From JAMHWF01 sp035911095 (GTDB lineage: Bacteria > Pseudomonadota > Gammaproteobacteria > Burkholderiales > Burkholderiaceae_C), in the NCBI GenBank assembly GCA_035911095.1, contig JAMHWF010000044.1, forward strand, positions 186,001 through 250,000: 64,000 nucleotides of DNA, read 5' to 3'. The notes under the pieces are model-generated. The model saw only the letters and a list, made by a program, of their open reading frames with translations, searched no databases and had not been told where the DNA came from. A program made the position numbers and the translations under genes. The first letter of the stretch is position 1. Each line of letters begins with the position of its first letter. Below are positions 8,450 to 14,874 of the stretch, in pieces.

Positions 8450-9336
8450 CACCGCCCCCGGAACACCGGCTGGCGCTTCTCGGCGAAGGCTTTGCGGCCT
8501 TCGATGCGGTCCTCGGTGTCCCGCAGCGTGCCCCAGACGAACTGCTCGAGCAACAGCGCCTGCGGGATGGTCATGTCCAGGCCCTTGCGCGCGAGCATCT
8601 GAGCTGCCTGGACGGCCAGTGGCCCGTTCGCAGCGATCTTCTGCGCGATCGTCAACGCGCGTTCCATCAGGGTCTCCGGGGGCACGACCTCGCTGACGAT
8701 GCCCCATCGAAACGCCTCTTCGGCGTCGACCGCTTCGCCCGTCAGGATCATCGTCATCGCGACCGAGTGCGGCACGCTGCGCATCAACCACTGGATGCCA
8801 CCCACGGCAGGGATGCTGCCCACCTTGACCTCAGGCAACCCGAGCGACGCATTGGTCGAAGCGATGCGGATGTCGCAGGCCATCGCCAGCTCGAAGCCTC
8901 CGCCCACCGCGTGGCCATTGATGGCCGCGATGATCGGTTTGTTGACGTTGAGGCGGTCAATGTCCAGGCCCCGGATGTAGTTGCCCGAGGCGACTGCGGT
9001 GGCATCGGGCACGAAGGCCGCGGAGGCGAAGCTCGTGCTCGGGGGCAGGGTGGCCTTCAGATCGGCGCCGGTGCAAAAGCCCCGTTCCCCGGTACCGGTG
9101 ATCACGCAGACGCGTGCCTGCGCGTCGTCGCGGAATGCTTCCAGCTCTCTGCGCAACAGCTCGATGCTGGCCGGGTCCAGTGCGTTCAACCGCTCCGGTC
9201 GGTTGAAGCGCAGCACGCGGACGTGCGAATGGTCTTCTCGAACGATGGTGGGCGTTGAGGCTGTGGACATGCTGCGGTGACTCGTTGGTTGGGGCCGGGC
9301 GGATTCGGGGAGGTCAGGCGTGTCGGGCTGGCTCAT
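8449..9336 (-). CDS. Enoyl-CoA hydratase/isomerase (crotonase family)
   Basis: 295 residues from ATG 9336, chosen because GGAGGTGG lies 9 bases upstream and the CoA-transferase stop is one base away; a start at 9270 (MSTAST) would give a more usual length but has no clear ribosome site. Crotonase hallmarks: GTGERGFCTGADL oxyanion-hole loop, GHAVGGGFELAMACD with the first catalytic Glu, and LGLPEVKVGSIPAVGG with the second Glu. Both acid/base residues are present, so hydratase activity is plausible. It lies between the CoA-transferase and the thiolase-like gene, fitting a hydration step between CoA activation and cleavage. Confidence 0.92.
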   Translation of the reverse strand: MSQPDTPDLPESARPQPTSHRSMSTASTPTIVREDHSHVRVLRFNRPERLNALDPASIELLRRELEAFRDDAQARVCVITGTGERGFCTGADLKATLPPSTSFASAAFVPDATAVASGNYIRGLDIDRLNVNKPIIAAINGHAVGGGFELAMACDIRIASTNASLGLPEVKVGSIPAVGGIQWLMRSVPHSVAMTMILTGEAVDAEEAFRWGIVSEVVPPETLMERALTIAQKIAANGPLAVQAAQMLARKGLDMTIPQALLLEQFVWGTLRDTEDRIEGRKAFAEKRQPVFRGR

Positions 9337-9337
9337 G

Positions 9338-10546
9338 TCACGCCACCTCCGCGCAAGGCTTGACGGCACCGCAGGCCACCAACGCGTCGATCTCGCGAGG
9401 TGTCAGGCCGAGTTCGGACAGAACGGGCCGGCCATGCTCGCCCAATGCGGGTGCGATCGCGTAGGAGGCGACGGAGTGGCAGTCCCGAACGGGAAAGGCC
9501 GGGAAGCGGCACGTCCGGCCATCACCCGCAGGCCCTGACCTCGGCAGCAGGTCGGCATGGACGATCTGAGGGTGGTCCACCAAGGTGTCATAGGTCGCCA
9601 CGGGGCTGCAGAGGATGTCGGCACCGTCCAGCTTCTCGATCCATGACGCTGTGGTGTCCTCGCGGAACAGCCGACCGAGCTGCTCGCGCAATGCCGCGCG
9701 ATTGGCCACGCGATCCGGCGACGTCGCGAAGCGAGGGTCGACGGCCAGTTCGGGCACGCCGAGCAGCGAACACAGCGCCACCCATCGGCCGGGCATGTAC
9801 GCGGCGACCATGACATGACCATCGGCGGTCGGGAAGGCCTCGTTGGGCGACGAGTACGGTGCGGCGCTGCCTTGCTTGGTCGGCAGGTCCCCGTCCGCCA
9901 GATAGCCGGTGAGGGACGACTGCTGCAACACAAGCGCCGCCGCGAAGAGGCTGGCGTCCAGGTGCGTGCCATGCCCCGTCGCCTGTCGGTCGTACAGGGC
10001 TGCCAGCACGGCGATCGTCGCGATGCAGCCGGTGGCGATGTCCACGACCGGGGACTGGACCTTGCAGGGCCCGCCCCCGGGTTCCCCAATCAAGGACATG
10101 AGGCCGGACGCCGCCTGCAGAATCCCATCGACCCCGGCGCGCTTGCTGAAGGGCCCGGTCTGGCCATAAGCGGACACCGAGCAGTACACCAGCGACGGGT
10201 TGGTCTCGCGCAAGGACTCATAGCCCAGGCCCAGCTTGTCCATGACGCCCGGTCGAAAGCTCTCGACCACCACGTCCGCCTTGTCGAGCAGCGCTCGCAC
10301 GACGCGCAAGCCTTCAGGGTTCTTCAGGTCGACGCAGAGCGAGCGCTTGTTCCGGTTGAACGCCGTATGGATCGCGGCGTCGTCGCCATCCCAGGGGGGG
10401 CCGATCTTGCGGCCCAGGTCGCCGTCCGGGCTTTCCACCTTGACCACATCGGCGCCCAAGTCGCCAAGGTACATGCCGCACAAAGGGCCAGCGCCGATCT
10501 GGCTGAAATCGACCACCCGCATGCCTCGCAAGCTGCCAAACAACAT
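9338..10546 (-). CDS. CaiB/BaiF family (class III) CoA-transferase
   Basis: 402 residues, near the family norm. Opens with LRGMRVVDFSQIGAGPLCGMYLGDLGADVVKVE, the Rossmann part of the interlocked CaiB fold, and carries VDGILQAASGLM with the Asp expected to form the aspartyl-CoA anhydride. Strong ribosome site (GCAGGAG). First gene of the four-gene operon, so it likely supplies the CoA ester used by the crotonase and thiolase-like proteins, with succinyl-CoA or another acyl-CoA as donor. Acid substrate unknown. Confidence 0.92.
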   Translation of the reverse strand: MLFGSLRGMRVVDFSQIGAGPLCGMYLGDLGADVVKVESPDGDLGRKIGPPWDGDDAAIHTAFNRNKRSLCVDLKNPEGLRVVRALLDKADVVVESFRPGVMDKLGLGYESLRETNPSLVYCSVSAYGQTGPFSKRAGVDGILQAASGLMSLIGEPGGGPCKVQSPVVDIATGCIATIAVLAALYDRQATGHGTHLDASLFAAALVLQQSSLTGYLADGDLPTKQGSAAPYSSPNEAFPTADGHVMVAAYMPGRWVALCSLLGVPELAVDPRFATSPDRVANRAALREQLGRLFREDTTASWIEKLDGADILCSPVATYDTLVDHPQIVHADLLPRSGPAGDGRTCRFPAFPVRDCHSVASYAIAPALGEHGRPVLSELGLTPREIDALVACGAVKPCAEVA

Positions 10547-10621
10547 GTCTTCACTCCTGCTTCGTGTATGCGAATCGGCTGTGATCAGCTGTTTTCAACC
10601 GCAGCTCGATTCGTTCACGGC

Positions 10622-10652
10622 AGTGTAAAAATGGCCTGCGTGCACCGTCCAA
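10622..10652 (-). promoter_or_regulatory. Possible sigma-70 promoter for the CoA-transferase operon
   Basis: Read on the minus strand, TTGGAC (10652-10647) and TACACT (10627-10622) are separated by 19 bases. The spacing is two bases longer than ideal, as is common for activator-dependent promoters. It would give a transcript starting near 10615, about 70 bases before the CaiB start codon. Prediction only. Confidence 0.35.
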
Positions 10653-10658
10653 CGAGAA

Positions 10659-10691
10659 GATCGGATGGGTTCCGATCGAATGAGCCGATCG
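10659..10691. promoter_or_regulatory. Candidate LysR-type operator in the divergent promoter region
   Basis: Two overlapping dyads: GATCGGA-TGGGT-TCCGATC (10659-10677, perfect 7-bp arms) and CGATCG-AATGAGC-CGATCG (10673-10691). The word TCCGATCG recurs inside the palindrome at 11650-11670, upstream of the PrpF gene. Located between the divergent CaiB operon and the LysR gene at 10753, the usual place for autoregulated LysR control. The second dyad is centred about 67 bases upstream of the predicted operon start. Confidence 0.45.
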
Positions 10692-10752
10692 ATCGTGGCG
10701 GCGATGCGCAGTCGAGCCGACGCGTCATCGACCGGACCAGTGAAGAGCGCTC

Positions 10753-11646
10753 ATGAACTTCCGTCAGTTGGAGACTTTCTACTGGATCTCCAAGCTCGGC
10801 ACGTTCGCCGCCGCTGCGGAGAAGCTGCACGCCACGCAATCGACCGTCTCCGCGCGCGTCGCCGAGCTGGAACAGTCACTGGGCCAGAAGCTCTTCGAGA
10901 AGTTCGGGCGCAAGGCGCGACTGACGAGCCGGGGCACCACGTTGCTGCCCCTGGCCGAGCAAGCCATGTCGCTCGCCGCGGAGATCGAGCGGCTGATGGA
11001 TGCCCATCAGGCCGTGCGCGGAAAGCTCCGCCTGGGCGCTGGAGAGATCGCCGCCATCAGCTGGCTGCCGATGGCAGCCGACCGCTTCAGGCAGCAGTAC
11101 CCCGGCATCGAGTTGGAGGTGACCGTCGACGTCACCATCGTCCTGCACCAGCTGCTCAAGGAAGGCAAGCTTGACCTGGTGGTGGGGGTAGGCAGCGTCG
11201 AGGACCCCACGGTCAGTTGCGTCAGCATCGGGCATGTCGACATGCGATGGACGGCAAGCCGCGCCCTCGCGCTGGGCCGCGTGATGCCGCTGGTGACAGA
11301 GGTGATCCGCAGCCCGATCCTGACCTTGGCGAAGGACTCCCATCTGCACGTCAGCATGCAGCAATGGTTGGTCGAGCGCGGGGCGGACCAGGCCGTGGTC
11401 CACGCCAGCAACAACATCGGAACCTTGATCGCTCTGGCGCGCGCGGGACTGGGGGTGGCCGTGTTGCCGACGTGCCTGATCGAGCGCGAGCTGGCGGCCG
11501 GCGAGTTGGAGCTCCTCGAGCTGCAGCCGCCCGTCGACCGCTATGAGTTCTTTCTGGCGGCCCGCATCACGCCGAAGAGCCCTGCCATCAACGCCTTCTG
11601 GGCGCTCGGCAACTCGATGAAGATGCCTCCCGGTTCGATCGAGTAG
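10753..11646 (+). CDS. LysR-family transcriptional regulator of the CoA operon (inferred)
   Basis: 297 residues, typical length. N-terminal winged helix with FRQLETFYWISKLGTFAAAAEKL and the recognition helix TQSTVSARVAELEQSLG, a helix linker, then the two-lobed effector domain (about 90-290). Divergent from the four-gene CoA operon and followed by the PrpF gene, with similar dyad sequences on both sides. The simplest reading is that it controls both arms. The effector is unknown, probably a pathway acid or CoA ester. Confidence 0.92.
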   Translation: MNFRQLETFYWISKLGTFAAAAEKLHATQSTVSARVAELEQSLGQKLFEKFGRKARLTSRGTTLLPLAEQAMSLAAEIERLMDAHQAVRGKLRLGAGEIAAISWLPMAADRFRQQYPGIELEVTVDVTIVLHQLLKEGKLDLVVGVGSVEDPTVSCVSIGHVDMRWTASRALALGRVMPLVTEVIRSPILTLAKDSHLHVSMQQWLVERGADQAVVHASNNIGTLIALARAGLGVAVLPTCLIERELAAGELELLELQPPVDRYEFFLAARITPKSPAINAFWALGNSMKMPPGSIE

Positions 11647-11649
11647 TGT

Positions 11650-11670
11650 GATATCCGATCGTCGGATATC
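11650..11670. promoter_or_regulatory. Perfect 21-bp palindrome, LysR-type operator
   Basis: Arms GATATCCGA and TCGGATATC flank a TCG centre; the core 11654-11666 is an exact T-N11-A match. It starts three bases after the LysR stop codon, is not followed by a T run (so a terminator is unlikely), and its centre at 11660 is about 65 bases upstream of the start point predicted from the promoter at 11691-11718. That is the classical position of a LysR recognition site. Confidence 0.65.
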
Positions 11671-11690
11671 GTCGATCTCAATTTAGAACT

Positions 11691-11718
11691 TTGATATAGC
11701 AGACCTTCTTTCTAGACT
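11691..11718 (+). promoter_or_regulatory. Predicted sigma-70 promoter of the PrpF-Bug arm
   Basis: TTGATA at 11691-11696 and TAGACT at 11713-11718, spaced 16 bases. The surrounding 40 bases are visibly more AT-rich than the genome. Predicted transcript start near 11725, about 65 bases before the PrpF start codon. Confidence 0.5.
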
Positions 11719-11790
11719 GCCCGTCATGCACTGCTTCCGGCGTTCTGGGCGCGGACCGGCGGGGCAAGGTTCTAGAGAGTCGAGGTCTAC

Positions 11791-13011
11791 ATGAACACCG
11801 AACACGTTGCGAAGTCAGGGCGCGAAGCGCTCGGCGTGCAAGAGAACGTCGTCCTTCAAGGCACGCCTGCCGCGTGGTACCGCGGCGGCACGAGCAAGGC
11901 GCTCTTCGTTCTGAAGAGCGATCTTCCCGAGAGCGCCGATCGCGAGCGCTTGCACGACTGGATCCGGTCTGTCTTCGGGTCCCCGGACCGCCGGCAGATC
12001 GACGGCATCGGCGGAGCCGATCTCGTGACCAGCAAGTTCGCGCTGGTCGGCGCCTCGACCCATCCCGAAGCGGATGTCGACTACTCGTTCTTCCAGGTCG
12101 GGATCGATTCCGAGATCGTGGCCAACGACCTCAACTGCGGCAACATTTCCGCCGCGGCGGGCCTCTTTGCGCTCGACAGGGGCCTGATGAAGGCCGTGGA
12201 CGGCGTGCAGACGATCACCATCCACAACACCAACGACGGCACCCTGTTCTACGTCACCATGGCCGTGAGCCAAGGCCGGGCCGTCACGAAGGGAAGCTTC
12301 AGGTGTGAAGGCGTTCCGGGCACGGGTGCCCCGATCCGCCTGGACTTCAAGGAAACCGTCGGCGGTCGCAGCGGGGAGCTGCTGCCCACCGGGAACCTTC
12401 GAGACCGCTTCCACGTGCCTGGCGTCGGGAATGTCGAGGCGTCAGTGGTCGATGTCGCCAACCTGCTCGTGTTTGCGCGTGCCGAGGCGTTCGGTTTGAA
12501 GGGCAACGAAGACCCCATGGCCATCCAGCACAACGCCGTGCTGATGGACGCGGTCGAACACCTGCGCGGCGCCGTCGCCCAGCGGCTGGGAATGGTGAAG
12601 GAGATCGCCGACGCACGGCGGCTGTCTCCCGGCACCCCGTTCGTGTCTCTGGTCTCTCCGGCGCAGCCGTGGACCACGTACGACGAGTGCAAGGAGCGCA
12701 GCGCGAATGACTGCGACTTCACGGCTCGCGGCTTCACCATGCAGTTGGTTCACAAGGCCTATTGGGCGACCGGCAGTGTCTGTACCGGCGTCGCCGCAGC
12801 CTTGCCCGGCACGGTGGTCCATGAAGTGGCGCGCAAGGAGGCCCTCGAGGCCGGAAGGTTCAGGATCGCTCACCCCGTGGGAACCATCGATGTCGAGATC
12901 GCGCTGAGTGAACTGCAGGGCGCGAACGGGTACGCCGTGAAGAAGGCCCAGCTGCTGCGCACGGCGCGCAAGTTGATGGACGGCACGGTCTATCCGGCGG
13001 AGCGTTCATAG
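11791..13011 (+). CDS. PrpF/DUF453-family C=C bond isomerase
   Basis: 406 residues, near the family length of ~390-400. PrpF signatures: PAAWYRGGTSKALFV near the N-terminus, GIGGADLVTSK, and DLNCGNISAAAGLFA. The family (diaminopimelate-epimerase fold) shifts double bonds in unsaturated di/tricarboxylates: 2-methylaconitate isomerase PrpF, 4-oxalomesaconate tautomerase GalD, methylitaconate isomerase. There is no prpB/C/D or acnD nearby, so a role in the methylcitrate cycle is unlikely. Linked with a Bug receptor and the CoA operon, it probably prepares an imported unsaturated acid for catabolism. Confidence 0.88.
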   Translation: MNTEHVAKSGREALGVQENVVLQGTPAAWYRGGTSKALFVLKSDLPESADRERLHDWIRSVFGSPDRRQIDGIGGADLVTSKFALVGASTHPEADVDYSFFQVGIDSEIVANDLNCGNISAAAGLFALDRGLMKAVDGVQTITIHNTNDGTLFYVTMAVSQGRAVTKGSFRCEGVPGTGAPIRLDFKETVGGRSGELLPTGNLRDRFHVPGVGNVEASVVDVANLLVFARAEAFGLKGNEDPMAIQHNAVLMDAVEHLRGAVAQRLGMVKEIADARRLSPGTPFVSLVSPAQPWTTYDECKERSANDCDFTARGFTMQLVHKAYWATGSVCTGVAAALPGTVVHEVARKEALEAGRFRIAHPVGTIDVEIALSELQGANGYAVKKAQLLRTARKLMDGTVYPAERS

Positions 13012-13143
13012 CCCGGTTCCTCACCCCCGGTCTCCTCATCGAGACCACCGCCCGGTGAGCTCGGTCCGCACCGGCGCCCGATGCCGGAGGGACACGACGA
13101 CCGTCATCCCTCTTGACCTTTCAAACCCTTGACAGGAGACACC

Positions 13144-14190
13144 ATGAATCCACTGCATCGATCGATCGAACAGCTGCCCTCCGCACCGTGCCGCAGCCGC
13201 AGGCTGTCCGCGTCGCGCCGCCGCGCCCTGGTCCTCCTCGTGAGCGCGGGCAGCACGTTCGCCGCAGCTGGGACCGCGTCGGCTGAGTCGGCCTATCCAA
13301 GCAAGGCCGTCACCGTCATCGTGCCCCAGGCCCCAGGCGGCGCCAACGATGCGGTGGCGCGCTTGGTCCTGGAGAGGGTTGGCAAGCAACTGGGCCAGGC
13401 GTTCGTCATCGACAACCGGGCCGGCGCAGGCGGCAACGTGGGCATTCAAGCCGCTGCGCGCAGCGGCAACGACGGCTACACGCTGCTGCTGACCGTGGGA
13501 AGCTCCCTGACCATCAATCCTTCGATCTACAAGAAGGTTCCTTTCGATCCGAAGAAGGACTTCGAGCCGATCGCCATGATCGCAACGGCCCCCTATGTCC
13601 TGGTGGCCAATTCAAAGCTGCCGGTCAACACCGTCGCCGAACTGATTGCGATGGCAAAGGACAAGCCGGGTCAGGTCGATTACGCCTCCGGCGGCAACGG
13701 GACGCCCAATCACCTCTTCGCAGAGCTCTTCAACCTGCGTGCAGGCATCAAGCTGAACCACGTGCCCTACAAGGGCGCGACGGCAGCGGCGGCTGACGTG
13801 GTGAGCGGGCGGGTCCCGGTGACGTTCGGCAGCTTGCCTGGGGTCATGTCCTTCGTGAAGAGCGGGCGGCTCAAGGCCATCGCCGTGGCCACCCCGAAGC
13901 GGTCCGATCTGCTGCCGGGCGTGCCTGCGATCAGTGAGACCGTTCCGGGCTACGCGGCTGACTCGTGGTATGCCTTGTTCGCGCCGGCGGGAACGCCCAA
14001 GGAGGTCACCTCCAAGCTTCGCGAAAGCGTTGCGGCCGTCTTGAAGACGAAGGATGTGCAGGACGCACTCGCCTTGCAGGGCGCGGAAGCGCCTCCCGAT
14101 CTCACCACAGCACAGATCGACGAACTGATCGGATCTGAGCTTGCGCTGTGGGCCCGTGTCGTGAAGGAGTCCGGCGCCACCGTTGACTGA
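13144..14190 (+). CDS. Bug-family periplasmic solute receptor (tripartite tricarboxylate type)
   Basis: 348 residues from ATG 13144, with AGGAGA 5-6 bases upstream. Signal peptide: basic region (RRLSASRRR) then ALVLLVSAGSTFAAAGTASA, cleaved about residue 48. Mature Bug/TctC features follow: YPSKAVTVIVPQAPGGANDAVARLV, IDNRAGAGGNVG, and VPYKGATAAAADVVSGRV. These receptors bind carboxylates with a paired-loop ligand pocket. The TctA/TctB membrane partners are not in the window, as is usual for the expanded Bug families of Burkholderiales. It follows the PrpF gene by 132 bp and is likely co-regulated. Confidence 0.93.
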   Translation: MNPLHRSIEQLPSAPCRSRRLSASRRRALVLLVSAGSTFAAAGTASAESAYPSKAVTVIVPQAPGGANDAVARLVLERVGKQLGQAFVIDNRAGAGGNVGIQAAARSGNDGYTLLLTVGSSLTINPSIYKKVPFDPKKDFEPIAMIATAPYVLVANSKLPVNTVAELIAMAKDKPGQVDYASGGNGTPNHLFAELFNLRAGIKLNHVPYKGATAAAADVVSGRVPVTFGSLPGVMSFVKSGRLKAIAVATPKRSDLLPGVPAISETVPGYAADSWYALFAPAGTPKEVTSKLRESVAAVLKTKDVQDALALQGAEAPPDLTTAQIDELIGSELALWARVVKESGATVD

Positions 14191-14258
14191 CCTGGGCCTA
14201 CCGTTCATCACCGGTTACCCTGGATGTTCGGCGTGACGGGAACTGAAGGGGGGACTCG

Positions 14259-14678
14259 ATGGACATCCAATGCATCGCCGGCTTCGCCGTCATCACCCCC
14301 CAGCCGCAGGCCAGCGCCGCCTTGTATCGAGACGCGCTGGGCCTCCCGCTCGCGGCCAAGGGCGACTACCTGTACGCCGACCGCTTCCCGGGCTGCCACC
14401 ACTTCGGCGTGTGGCCGCTGGCGATGGCGGCGCGCGCCTGCTTCGACCAGGACGAGTGGCCCGCGCACCTGCCGCCGCCGAGCGCGACGATCGAGTTCGA
14501 GCTGGCGGACGTGGCTGCGGTGGCGTCTGCCGTGCTGGAGCTGAAGGCCCAGGGCCAGGCGATGGTCCATGACGTGCGCACCGAGCCCTGGGGCCAGACG
14601 CTCGCCCGCTTCCTCAGCCCGGAGGGCGTGCTGGTCGGGTTGAGCTATGCCCCCTGGCTGCACACGTCTGCGCCGTAG
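14259..14678 (+). CDS. VOC-superfamily (glyoxalase-like) protein
   Basis: 139 residues forming a paired beta-alpha-beta-beta-beta unit: IAGFAVITPQPQASAALYRDALGLP, DRFPGCHHFGVWPLA, and LARFLSPEGVLVGLSYAPWL. Typical metal-ligand positions are only partly filled: H near 41-42 and a C-terminal S-P-E-G with Glu. Dioxygenase, isomerase or resistance functions all occur in the superfamily; none can be chosen. Start follows a weak GAAGGGGGGA site. Whether it belongs to the preceding operon (68-bp gap) is uncertain. Confidence 0.75.
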   Translation: MDIQCIAGFAVITPQPQASAALYRDALGLPLAAKGDYLYADRFPGCHHFGVWPLAMAARACFDQDEWPAHLPPPSATIEFELADVAAVASAVLELKAQGQAMVHDVRTEPWGQTLARFLSPEGVLVGLSYAPWLHTSAP

Positions 14679-14706
14679 GCGGCTTGCTGCCGGCCCGTGC
14701 GGAAGC

Positions 14707-14805
14707 CGGGTGGCTGAGCTCGCGCACCAGCCCGCCGGGCCGGTAGCCGTAGTCGCCGCGTGAAGAGAGGATGACCAGCCGCTTGCCGCTGTCGGCCAGC
14801 AGCGG
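14707..14805 (-). pseudogene. Possible remnant of a flavodoxin-fold/azoreductase-like gene
   Basis: In the 196-bp gap between the VOC and receptor genes, the minus strand encodes LLADSGKRLVILSSRGDYG, then YRPGGLVRELSHP. This resembles the strand-loop region of FMN-dependent azoreductase-like proteins (R-G-D-Y-G followed by P-G-G). No start, P-loop or remaining domain is present, so if real it is a fragment. Chance similarity in a high-GC frame is possible. Confidence 0.25.
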
Positions 14806-14874
14806 CTGCGGCGCGGGGCAGGGTAGGCGACACCGGCGCGCCCGGGGCTGGCGGAACGAGCCGTGACGCGAACG

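Noticed and set aside
11791..13011. PrpF gene taken as part of a methylcitrate cycle
   Set aside because: No prpB, prpC, prpD or acnD genes nearby; the context is a CoA-transferase/aldolase island instead.
13029..13046. GGTCTC-CTCATC-GAGACC inverted repeat after the PrpF gene, considered as terminator
   Set aside because: Only a 6-bp stem with no T run, and the Bug gene follows on the same strand; too weak to annotate.
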